A stretch of 54,537 bases of DNA, from positions 1 through 54,537 of the forward strand of contig JBLIIJ010000013.1 of the NCBI GenBank assembly GCA_047635055.1, read 5' to 3'. Of this stretch, positions 27,377 through 34,961 are shown piece by piece. The stretch comes from JAVJRN01 sp047635055. GTDB lineage: Bacteria; Bacteroidota; Bacteroidia; Cytophagales; Cyclobacteriaceae. The first letter of the stretch is position 1, and every line of letters begins with the position of its first letter. The notes beneath the pieces were generated by a model. It saw only the letters and a list, made by a program, of their open reading frames with translations. It was not told where the DNA came from and made no database searches. A program made the translations under genes and the position numbers.

Positions 27377-29203
27377 TTATTTATTTTTCTTTTTGCTCTT
27401 CTTTTGCGCTTCCTTACTCGATTTCATTGCGTCCTCTAATTTTTGTTGAAATTTGGATTTTTTCTTGTCTTTATTCTTTTTTCTATTCTCATCAAGAATG
27501 GCCTTAATTTTACCTTCATCAATAAACTTTCTAAATAGCGCGATTTGCCCAAAGGAGACAATATTTGATACGAAATAGTAAAATGTTAACCCTGATGCAT
27601 AGCTATTAAGGAAAAACAAAAACATAATCGGCATCATATATTGCAATGATTTCATAGGTCCTTGGACAGTAGTTACTTGACTATTTGACCAAGTATATAA
27701 AATCGTAGAAGCTGTCATCAGAATTGTAAATAAACTTACGTGATCACCGTAAAAAGGTATCGTAAAAGGCAAACTCAAGACACTGTCATAAGTTGATAAA
27801 TCGGAAGCCCATAAGAATCCTTCTTGTCTTAATTCTATCGAATTAGGAAAGAAATAAAACATGGCAAAAAGAATGGGCATTTGAAGGACCATTGGAATAC
27901 AACCGCTCAAAGGGTTAATACCTACTTTTTGATAAAGTGCCATTTGCTCTTGCTGAGCTTTTTGTGCATCCTCGCCATGCTTTTCTTTTAACTCGTCTAA
28001 TTCCGGCTTCATTACCTTCATTTTGGCCATGCCTAAATGTGACTTGTAAGTAAGTGGAGAAAGCACCAGTTTTAGTATGAATACCATAATGATGATGATG
28101 ACTCCATAATTATCTATAAACTGCTCTAGAAAATGGAAAATCGGGATAATCGCATATTTATTTATCCACGAAAGAACGCTCCAACCAAGGTCTACGTTTT
28201 CACCAAAATCAGGTGCGACATTTTTGAGGATAGCATAATTATTGGGTCCAAAATAGAATCTCATGGCTGTTTTATTTGCAATAAAATCCTCTAATGGTAG
28301 GCTTAATGATGCTGCAGTATTCTTTGTTGAAGTGGTATCTTCAAAGTTGATGGATGAAGATATATAACCCTTTGTAAAAGGAGAATTACCAATAACAGAA
28401 GAGGTGAAGAATTTTTGTCTAAAGGAAACCCAATCGATAGAAGTTTCTAGGTTTTCTTCCTCATTGTCCGTTGAAGTCATGGATAACTCATCAACATCAC
28501 CTAAAGTGGTTCGGTATTTTACGGTAGATCTATTTCGAGCATCTTTAAAGTCAAGCTCTAATCGATTCATCTTCTGTTTCCAGCTCAATGTCATTCCTCC
28601 TTGCAAAAGAGGCGTGATATTCTGCTGTTCTACTTTTAAACCGATTTCATATCCTTGTTTAGGTATTGAGTAGGTGTAAGTAAGCGTTTGGTCTGCAGCC
28701 AATGTTAGTCTAAAACTTATTCTTGCAGTATCTGCGCTAACTTTTTTACTTCTTGAATTTGTTGTGAAATATAACTCAGAGATATCTACATTTTTGGATA
28801 AGTGATTAACCAAAAGGTCTATGTCAGAATGAGCTTTATCTACCAATATTAATGGATCACCCCTGAAGTCCTGAAAGTTTTTGAGCTCGACATAGCTTAA
28901 CAGTCCACCTTTAGTACTAAACTTAATAATTAGGTCTTCGTTCTCGATCGCTATTTCTTCTTCAACACCGCTTGCAGCTGATGAAAACAAGCCATATTTC
29001 ATCTCGTTCAGCCTTGTTTTAGCACTATCAGAAAGCACTAACTCTGATTGTGTTACAATCTCAGATTCATTTAAATTTTGATCTGATACTTCTGTCGTAT
29101 TGTTTGATTCTTCAACGGGGATTGGTTCTGGAGCAAAAAATTGAAAATATACCGTTATAAAAACAAGCATTACAATCAAACCTATGAATTGATTTCTATC
29201 CAT
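27377..29203 (-). CDS. yidC: Membrane protein insertase YidC
   Basis: 608 residues, normal for Bacteroidota. It inserts and folds inner-membrane proteins, alone or with SecYEG. An N-terminal membrane anchor (FIGLIVMLVFITVYFQFF) is followed by the large periplasmic beta-supersandwich domain (about residues 60-340), then the conserved five-helix core with MAKMKVMKPELDELKEKHG and GCIPMVLQMPILFAMF. The C-terminus is strongly basic (KKSKKKNK), as expected for ribosome contact. It follows pyrG after 29 bases on the same strand. Confidence 0.97.
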   Translation of the reverse strand: MDRNQFIGLIVMLVFITVYFQFFAPEPIPVEESNNTTEVSDQNLNESEIVTQSELVLSDSAKTRLNEMKYGLFSSAASGVEEEIAIENEDLIIKFSTKGGLLSYVELKNFQDFRGDPLILVDKAHSDIDLLVNHLSKNVDISELYFTTNSRSKKVSADTARISFRLTLAADQTLTYTYSIPKQGYEIGLKVEQQNITPLLQGGMTLSWKQKMNRLELDFKDARNRSTVKYRTTLGDVDELSMTSTDNEEENLETSIDWVSFRQKFFTSSVIGNSPFTKGYISSSINFEDTTSTKNTAASLSLPLEDFIANKTAMRFYFGPNNYAILKNVAPDFGENVDLGWSVLSWINKYAIIPIFHFLEQFIDNYGVIIIIMVFILKLVLSPLTYKSHLGMAKMKVMKPELDELKEKHGEDAQKAQQEQMALYQKVGINPLSGCIPMVLQMPILFAMFYFFPNSIELRQEGFLWASDLSTYDSVLSLPFTIPFYGDHVSLFTILMTASTILYTWSNSQVTTVQGPMKSLQYMMPIMFLFFLNSYASGLTFYYFVSNIVSFGQIALFRKFIDEGKIKAILDENRKKNKDKKKSKFQQKLEDAMKSSKEAQKKSKKKNK

Positions 29204-29232
29204 TCTACTAAAATATTCTTTCTAATGTTTAT

Positions 29233-30858
29233 TTAAATTCTTGTCTTTTCCTGTTTCGATAATATCGCGGCTTTCACGAATTTAACGAACAGTGGATGTG
29301 GATTCACCACAGTTGATTTTAGTTCAGGATGAAATTGAACTCCAATGAACCATGGATGGTCTTTAATTTCTATCATCTCCACTAAGTTTGTATCAGGATT
29401 TCTTCCTGACGCGATCATTCCTGCATTTTCATAAGCTTCTAAAAATGTACTATTGAATTCATATCTATGCCTGTGACGTTCAGAAATTTTCACATGGTTG
29501 TAAACGGAATAAGCTTTTGTACCTTTTTTTACCTCACAGGCATAGGCGCCAAGTCTCATGGTCCCACCATAGTTTTTTATAGCCTTTTGGTCTTCCATTA
29601 TATCGATAACAGGATATTTGGTTTTTGCATCCATTTCGCTACTATTCGCTTTTTTTAGTTTTAACACGTTTCTAGCAAACTCAATAACTGCACATTGCAT
29701 TCCAAGACAAATTCCAAAGAAAGGAATTTTATTTTCTCTTGCATATTGAACGGTGGTTATTTTACCTTCAATACCTCTTGCACCAAAACCAGGCGCCACC
29801 AGGATTCCATTGAGTTCTGAAAATAATTTATCAACATTACTACTTTCCACATCTTCTGCGTGTATCCAAGTAAGATTAACTTTGCATTCATTTTGAGCGC
29901 CTGCATGAGTAAATGATTCGGCAATTGATTTGTAGGCATCTTGAAGTTCAACGTATTTGCCTACAATTCCAATGTGAACATCATTCGTAGGATTCTTCAG
30001 CTTACCTAGAAACTCTTTCCAAGCATCAATTTTTGGCTCCTTTTTATATGACTTTTTAAAACGAGACAATACTCTTTCATCAAGCTTCTCTTTTCTCATC
30101 AATATGGGGACATCATAAATACTTGGAGCATCAAGAGCCTCAATGACAGAGTTCATATTTACATTACAAAACAGTGCTATTTTTCTTCTTATTTCTGTTG
30201 AAAGAGGGTATTCTGAGCGACATACAAGTATGTCGGGTTGAATACCAGCCTCCAACAATTCTTTGACAGAATGTTGAGTTGGTTTTGTTTTTAGTTCTCC
30301 CGCAGCTTTTAAGTATGGAACGAGCGTAAGGTGTATCGATAAACTGTTTGTAGGACCAAGTTCTAATCTGGCCTGCCGAATAGCTTCAATAAATGGTAAA
30401 GATTCGATATCACCTACACAGCCACCGACTTCTGTTATGACCATATCATACTCATTGGTGGCTCCTAGTTTATAAATATGGTTTTTTATCTCGTCAGTAA
30501 TGTGAGGGATTACTTGAACTGTTTTACCTAAAAAGTCGCCTGCGCGTTCTCTTTGGATAACATTATCATAAATTCTTCCTGTTGTTATGTTGTTGTTCTT
30601 AGAAGTTGGAATATTTAAGAACCTTTCATAATGCCCCAAATCCAAATCTGTTTCGGCTCCATCGTCGGTAACATAGCATTCGCCGTGTTCGTATGGATTG
30701 AGCGTTCCAGGATCGATGTTAATGTATGGATCGAATTTCTGAATGGTCACGGAATAACCTCTTGCCTGAAGAAGTTTCCCTAAAGATGCGGAAATGATAC
30801 CTTTTCCTAAAGAAGATGTTACGCCACCCGTAACGAAAATATATTTGACTTTGGACAT
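29233..30858 (-). CDS. pyrG: CTP synthase
   Basis: 541 residues. It makes CTP from UTP, ATP and glutamine. The N-terminal synthetase domain (to about 270) opens with KYIFVTGGVTSSLGKGI (P-loop-like ATP site) and has GECYVTDDGAETDLDLGHYE. The C-terminal class I glutamine amidotransferase domain has the nucleophile in GICLGMQC and the catalytic His-Glu in QFHPELKS. The start codon sits about 40 bases after a near-perfect promoter. First gene of the minus-strand run pyrG-yidC-parA-parB-DUF5683-dapB-lepB. Confidence 0.98.
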   Translation of the reverse strand: MSKVKYIFVTGGVTSSLGKGIISASLGKLLQARGYSVTIQKFDPYINIDPGTLNPYEHGECYVTDDGAETDLDLGHYERFLNIPTSKNNNITTGRIYDNVIQRERAGDFLGKTVQVIPHITDEIKNHIYKLGATNEYDMVITEVGGCVGDIESLPFIEAIRQARLELGPTNSLSIHLTLVPYLKAAGELKTKPTQHSVKELLEAGIQPDILVCRSEYPLSTEIRRKIALFCNVNMNSVIEALDAPSIYDVPILMRKEKLDERVLSRFKKSYKKEPKIDAWKEFLGKLKNPTNDVHIGIVGKYVELQDAYKSIAESFTHAGAQNECKVNLTWIHAEDVESSNVDKLFSELNGILVAPGFGARGIEGKITTVQYARENKIPFFGICLGMQCAVIEFARNVLKLKKANSSEMDAKTKYPVIDIMEDQKAIKNYGGTMRLGAYACEVKKGTKAYSVYNHVKISERHRHRYEFNSTFLEAYENAGMIASGRNPDTNLVEMIEIKDHPWFIGVQFHPELKSTVVNPHPLFVKFVKAAILSKQEKTRI

Positions 30859-30895
30859 TCTTCGCCTTGTGATTCCTAGCTATTGTTACGGGGTG

Positions 30896-30928
30896 CAAAG
30901 CTAAGTTTTTCCAAACAATAAACCTCAA
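30896..30928 (-). promoter_or_regulatory. Promoter of pyrG
   Basis: Read on the minus strand: TTG (30,926-30,928), 22 bases, then TAGCTTTG (30,896-30,903), a full match to the Bacteroidota TAnnTTTG box. The predicted transcript start is about 30 bases before the pyrG ATG. It overlaps the last codons of the possible barrel-protein remnant. Confidence 0.65.
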
Positions 30929-30929
30929 C

Positions 30930-31085
30930 TTATTTCAATCCTATTCGATATGACAGACTTACGCCAAAATATCTAACGGCGTTCATTATCGAAATGTCCT
31001 TCTCAAATGAAATAGAGGAACTATTTGAATAACCAAGCAGTAAGCCAAATTGATTGAGGGTAAATAAGTATAGGTATAGAAAATT
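30930..31085 (-). pseudogene. Possible 3' remnant of an outer-membrane barrel gene
   Basis: An open minus-strand stretch of 51 codons between two stops, reading FLYLYLFTLNQFGLLLGYSN at the start and ending ISIMNAVRYFGVSLSYRIGLK then TAA. Alternating residues and the closing aromatic strand (YFGVSLSYRIGLK) look like the last strands of a Bacteroidota outer-membrane beta-barrel. There is no start codon, signal peptide or upstream domain, so if real it is a decayed gene. Open stretches of this length also occur by chance, so confidence is low. Confidence 0.27.
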
Positions 31086-31450
31086 TTAAATTTTAACTAG
31101 ACTTCAGTATCTGAGATTGATGATTCCGTTGCTAACGCATTCCGCATGATCTACTCTTAAAGTGGAAAAATAGCGTCACGCCCGCTTTTTCTCTTTTGAA
31201 GATGATTAAACATTTATTAGTTGCAATTCGATAGGTGCAGGTAGATGTGGCTAATTCACCTTTGAACTTATCGATGTTTGCTAGATTTTATTAATTGTTT
31301 TTTTGACTAAGATCATCTGAGTCATCATGAGAAAAGACCATTTTTCGTACATGCTAATAAACGCGTTCTTGGCATTATTTAATCAATAACTTAAAGCCAT
31401 TTTTTCAGGTATCCTATTTCTTTAGATTAGTTATTATGAAAGAATCTTCC
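31086..31450. other. Gene-poor gap upstream of the MarR gene
   Basis: About 365 bases with stops in all frames, AT-rich, no tRNA or terminator recognised. Together with the barrel remnant it forms a 700-base gap between pyrG and the marR-like gene, which are divergently transcribed. Confidence 0.45.
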
Positions 31451-31487
31451 AATAATCTTGTTTTAATCGTCAGACAGAAAGATTATT
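31451..31487. promoter_or_regulatory. Inverted repeat AATAATCTT / AAGATTATT
   Basis: Perfect 9-base inverted repeat (31,451-31,459 and 31,479-31,487) with a 19-base spacer, about 70 bases upstream of the MarR start. The arm spacing of 28 bases centre to centre is close to three helical turns, so both arms would face the same side of the helix. It could be a second binding site for the regulator. Confidence 0.4.
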
Positions 31488-31504
31488 TTAACCAACAATA
31501 ATAA

Positions 31505-31544
31505 AACAACAAGATTTTAATGTCGTTACATTAAATGTTGTTGT
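31505..31544. promoter_or_regulatory. Candidate MarR operator
   Basis: Imperfect palindrome: left arm ACAACAAGATTTTAATGT, 4-base centre CGTT, right arm ACATTAAATGTTGTTGT. It ends 14 bases before the start codon of the MarR-family gene, where an autoregulatory site would be expected. The arms match except for one extra base and one mismatch near the middle. Confidence 0.55.
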
Positions 31545-31558
31545 AAATTAATCTACAT

Positions 31559-32008
31559 ATGGGTATTTCTGAGGATATAAAACAAGTGAATTTTTCTAGT
31601 GAGTTTAACAAGGCCATTATTAATGTCATATATACTAATGGGTGGCTTAGTCAACATCAGGTTGAAATATTCAAACCATATGGTTTGACAATTCCTCAAT
31701 TTAATGTTTTAAGGATTCTCAGGGGACAAAATCCCAAACCCTCAACCATTAATCTGTTGATTGAGCGCATGCTTGATAAAAGCTCCAACGCATCGAGAAT
31801 TGTAGATAAGTTAGAAGAGAAAAAACTTGTGGAAAGAAAACAATGTCTCGGAGATAGAAGGGCTGTAGATGTATTTATATCAGAAAGTGGACTCGTCCTT
31901 CTTAATGAAATTCATATTCATTTAAAAAAATGGGAATCTTCTATTAAAAAGTTAAGTGAAGAAGAAAGCTCACAATTGAATTTTCTTCTCGACAAATTAC
32001 GAAGTTGA
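31559..32008 (+). CDS. MarR family transcriptional regulator
   Basis: 149 residues, standard for MarR. A helical dimerisation start is followed by the winged helix-turn-helix: LTIPQFNVLRILRGQNPKPST, then LIERMLDKSSNASRIVDKLEEKKLVER and the wing region CLGDRRAVDVFISESG. Such proteins usually repress their own gene and nearby genes and release DNA on binding a small phenolic ligand or on oxidation. It has a single Cys (in RKQCLGDRR, at the wing base), so redox sensing is possible but unproven. A palindrome lies at its start codon. It is convergent with a universal stress protein gene and its target genes are not obvious. Confidence 0.93.
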   Translation: MGISEDIKQVNFSSEFNKAIINVIYTNGWLSQHQVEIFKPYGLTIPQFNVLRILRGQNPKPSTINLLIERMLDKSSNASRIVDKLEEKKLVERKQCLGDRRAVDVFISESGLVLLNEIHIHLKKWESSIKKLSEEESSQLNFLLDKLRS

Positions 32009-32107
32009 ATCTTCCTTCGTTTAGTTTATTCTCTGATGCTCTAATAGTAGAAAAAGTTTTATACACCATCATACCTCGCAAGCTTACTCCGAGATTCTTA
32101 AGTTCTC

Positions 32108-33034
32108 TTATAGTTCTTGAATATATTCTAGCAAACCTGCACGCTTCCCTTTGGGTCTTATTACTAGAAGTGGAGTATGTGATTCTAACTGGATTAGTTT
32201 TTCGGCTTTGCTGCCGATGAATAGGGCCGTAGTTGCTGTTCTTCCTTTTGCTCCAATGATAATTAAATTAGCTTTCCTAGTCTTAGCCGACCTGAAAATA
32301 TCTGTGATTATATCATCATCTTTATCAAGGGAGTATACATCAACAACATCAAATCCCTCGATATCGAATTGGTTAATGAATACGTGATAATCTTTTTTGG
32401 CATTCTCTTTCATTATTACTCCAAACTCCTCAAAGCTTTTACCGGTGTAATGATAGCCCGTAGGTACTATATAAACGTTTTGAACAACGATTTTCACGTG
32501 ACTTTTTGATTTTCGAGCAAAGGAGATAGCTTTATCCATTGCTTGTTTTGAGTAATCGGAAAAGTCAGTGGGAACAAGAATAGTATCTGTTTTAAACTCG
32601 GCTCCTTTTGGAACAATTAAGAGTGAGCAGCCTGCACGTCTAGCTATTCGGTTTAATAAGACACCGCCACCTTTTTTCTCATTTTTTCTTCCAAGTACAA
32701 TTAAATCGACTTTTTCTTCACTCGCTATTTTTAATAGGTTTTTGGTCACTTGGCCATGCTCCACAATTACATTTACAGTAATTTTTACTTCTGAGTATTT
32801 GAAGTTATTCTTCACATCTGCTTCGAGCAACTCCTGGCGCTCTTTTACAGCTTTGTCTAATAAACCAGGAAATTCTTTTAGCAAAGAATCTGGCATATGG
32901 AAATCCTTAATGATGTTGATAAAGAATACTTCTTGTGCTCCTGAGAGTTCGCAAATATCCGAGGCAGCTTTGATCAAATCATAATCTATTTCCGTCCGAT
33001 CTAGACCTACCAAAATTTTATTAAACTTATACAT
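32108..33034 (-). CDS. Universal stress protein, two UspA domains
   Basis: 308 residues made of two tandem UspA domains (about 1-145 and 146-285). Each opens with a beta strand (FNKILVGLD; DTILVPTDFSDYS). The second domain keeps a full ATP-binding loop G-x2-G-x9-G-S (IIGAKGRTATTALFIGSKAEK); the first has a looser version (VLGRKNEKKGGGVLL). ATP-binding USPs act in stress survival, but the target is unknown. It stands alone, convergent with the marR-like gene. Confidence 0.93.
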   Translation of the reverse strand: MYKFNKILVGLDRTEIDYDLIKAASDICELSGAQEVFFINIIKDFHMPDSLLKEFPGLLDKAVKERQELLEADVKNNFKYSEVKITVNVIVEHGQVTKNLLKIASEEKVDLIVLGRKNEKKGGGVLLNRIARRAGCSLLIVPKGAEFKTDTILVPTDFSDYSKQAMDKAISFARKSKSHVKIVVQNVYIVPTGYHYTGKSFEEFGVIMKENAKKDYHVFINQFDIEGFDVVDVYSLDKDDDIITDIFRSAKTRKANLIIIGAKGRTATTALFIGSKAEKLIQLESHTPLLVIRPKGKRAGLLEYIQEL

Positions 33035-33195
33035 ACTCGAATGAGAAAATTATTTGATGCAAAATTATACATCATCAGATTATAAACTCTATTGGTAAAA
33101 TGAAAGTTTCAAAGAATACGACAAAATATTACAATTGAAACTGAAAAATTTTTTATTTCTGAAGTGATTTATTTCATTTTCGTAATAATCGTGGC

Positions 33196-34263
33196 TTAGT
33201 AACCAGAAATAAAATCACTGAGCTGTTCTATTTGCTCTTTTGAGTGAGTAGGAAAATTGGCTATCCTTATCTGATTTTCTTTATACTTTCCATAGCCCGC
33301 CCCAAGAATCCAACCATTCGCTGCTGCATCTTCAAGGAGTTGAGTTGTTTTTCCTTCAGCCTCTGCGACAATGACTGTTTTTGAACGGTGCGCTTTCGTT
33401 TTAATAAAAGGTTGTAATGAGCTTTGCTCTAAAGCGGAATACAAAATACTTGACTTATATATAGCATCATTTACAATACTTTGTTTGCCCCTTAGGATCA
33501 TATCTTCAGCTATTTTACCAAGTAGGTAAATGGAGAGCGTATTCGGAGTTTCAGCAGTTTGGAAATTTTTCCCCATGCGCACCATCTCGCTCAGTCGGTG
33601 ATAGCTTCCAGTTGATTGGGTATTATTCAATTGGTTGGCAGTTTCGACACACTTTTCGTTTACAATCCAAACACCTAATCCAGAGGGTAACCCAAAGCAT
33701 TTTTGAACGGAAAAATAGGTGGTATCTATTAACCTTAAATCTACTACGGTTGAAGGAAATGCACTCACGGCATCTAAAGCAATTATTTTATCAGGATTCT
33801 TCAGTCTCAGGTTTTCTATTTCTTTCGAAGTTGTCTGATATCCAATGCTTGTTTCATTCAGTGTGACGGAAACTAATTCGGCATTACTTGGTACGTCCCA
33901 ATTCATGAAGTCCTCTCCATCGCTAACAAGCGCTGCAGTTGAATGTCTATTATATTGTTTTGCAAAACTGAAGAATTTATCACTGAAGGCACCATTTACA
34001 AAGTGATGAGAACTTTCAGCTGTAAGGTTTTGAATAATTCTTTCCCATATTTCATTAGCTGACGATGCAAATACAATTTCGTACCCATTTGGAATATTTA
34101 GTAGTTCTTTTAATCTCTCAACGGTGAATTGGTATATTTTTTTAAAGTCTTTACTTCTATGGGAAATGGACCCAACATCTTCTTTTAGGGCATTTTTTAA
34201 ATGATCGGAGACGGTATAGAATAACTGTGAGGGTCCTGGAGTAAAGTATATTTTGTTGCTCAT
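33196..34263 (-). CDS. serC: Phosphoserine aminotransferase-like, class V
   Basis: 355 residues from MSNKIYFTPGPS, the conserved start of the family; an earlier in-frame ATG at 34,299 would add 12 non-conserved residues. A fold-type I PLP enzyme of class V. The PLP lysine is about residue 188 in FSVQKCFGLPSGLGVW, preceded by ALDAVSAFPS. The likely reaction is 3-phosphohydroxypyruvate plus glutamate to phosphoserine, supported by the fused SerB-SerA protein 700 bases away on the same strand. It is less similar to canonical SerC than to the group often annotated only as class V aminotransferase, so the symbol is an inference from context. Confidence 0.8.
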   Translation of the reverse strand: MSNKIYFTPGPSQLFYTVSDHLKNALKEDVGSISHRSKDFKKIYQFTVERLKELLNIPNGYEIVFASSANEIWERIIQNLTAESSHHFVNGAFSDKFFSFAKQYNRHSTAALVSDGEDFMNWDVPSNAELVSVTLNETSIGYQTTSKEIENLRLKNPDKIIALDAVSAFPSTVVDLRLIDTTYFSVQKCFGLPSGLGVWIVNEKCVETANQLNNTQSTGSYHRLSEMVRMGKNFQTAETPNTLSIYLLGKIAEDMILRGKQSIVNDAIYKSSILYSALEQSSLQPFIKTKAHRSKTVIVAEAEGKTTQLLEDAAANGWILGAGYGKYKENQIRIANFPTHSKEQIEQLSDFISGY

Positions 34264-34305
34264 ATAAAAGGTTATAATTTTAAGGAAAATCTGGTACAAA
34301 TGTTT

Positions 34306-34504
34306 TTAAACCTAACACTTAAAAACAAGACCGGGCCAAGTGAATTGTCAAACTGGACCTCATCTTAATTTATTTTAAGGCCTCATTCGTAAGAGTAGGA
34401 TAACAGTGGATAGTTGAAGCAGTTTTACAGCTCAAATCCTTACATTTCAGAGGTTTAATTACGAGTTCAGATTTTAAGCTTTCGAGAATTCGAAAGCTTT
34501 TTTT
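34306..34504 (+). ncRNA. Candidate small RNA with own terminator
   Basis: A gap of 239 bases between two minus-strand genes ends, on the plus strand, in a textbook terminator although no plus-strand gene precedes it. About 150 bases upstream TTAAACCT (34,306-34,313) is the exact complement of AGGTTTAA (34,451-34,458), so a transcript of about 200 bases could close with an 8-bp stem like 6S-type RNAs. No clear promoter was found (TAATTTTA at about 34,275 is a weak -7 box). Identity unknown. Confidence 0.3.
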
Positions 34505-34505
34505 A
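34476..34505 (+). terminator. Orphan plus-strand terminator
   Basis: Perfect 9-bp stem AAGCTTTCG / CGAAAGCTT (34,476-34,484 and 34,491-34,499) with a 6-base loop, then a run of T on the plus strand only. On the minus strand no U-tract follows, so it does not end the neighbouring minus-strand gene. Confidence 0.75.
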
Positions 34506-34892
34506 TGCTCTTGTCTCCATCCACCTAAAGGTGCGATTGACAATTTTAACTGCGAGTTTTATCTTTTTAACACTAATCATATCACCAGCTTCATCATACA
34601 TTGTCACGCCATCAGCAAAAAGCACAATTTGGGGAAACTCTGGCTCAACGCCAGCTAGCTCCGAAACTTCTGCAGACACGTCATTGTTTTTTAGATCATC
34701 TACCATAAAGACATCTAACATCTTTGGCGAAATGGACCAATCTTTCTCTAGGGAGTTTTTGATTGAAATACTTTTCGGTGATGTAGGCCTGTGCTTTAGT
34801 ATTAACGCTGGCTTGTGTCTAGATTCATCAACCACATGATCCAACTCGGCGAGGGTATTTATTGATTTCCAGTGCGGTGAAAATTGATTCAT
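34503..34892 (-). CDS. YtxJ/bacilliredoxin-like protein lacking the redox cysteine
   Basis: 129 residues with a thioredoxin-like layout. The family (monothiol bacilliredoxin YtxJ/BrxC, DUF2847) normally has a motif near KHSTRCPIS. Here the equivalent stretch is ALILKHRPTSPKSIS, which aligns with Ser in place of the active Cys, and there is no Cys anywhere in the protein. The later block PEFPQIVLFADGVTMYDEAG matches the conserved ESPQ-type strand and the C-terminal SH-like segment. The family would reduce bacillithiol mixed disulfides; this copy cannot do that chemistry and may bind a partner instead. It lies between the serBA fusion and serC on the same strand. Confidence 0.65.
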   Translation of the reverse strand: MNQFSPHWKSINTLAELDHVVDESRHKPALILKHRPTSPKSISIKNSLEKDWSISPKMLDVFMVDDLKNNDVSAEVSELAGVEPEFPQIVLFADGVTMYDEAGDMISVKKIKLAVKIVNRTFRWMETRA

Positions 34893-34961
34893 TTTATTTT
34901 TTTACGACAACACATCCAAATTAGGCTTTTGACACAATTTACTAATAATCATAATTTAATT

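Noticed and set aside
29829..29837. TTATCAACA inside pyrG
   Set aside because: A single near-match to a DnaA box within coding sequence is expected by chance.
32009..32107. Possible terminator between the convergent MarR and stress protein genes
   Set aside because: I could not find a stem with a T-tract in either direction.
32489..32502. parS-like TTTCACGTGA in the stress protein gene
   Set aside because: Only the central 10 bases match; the flanks of the 16-base parS are missing and it lies inside a coding gene.
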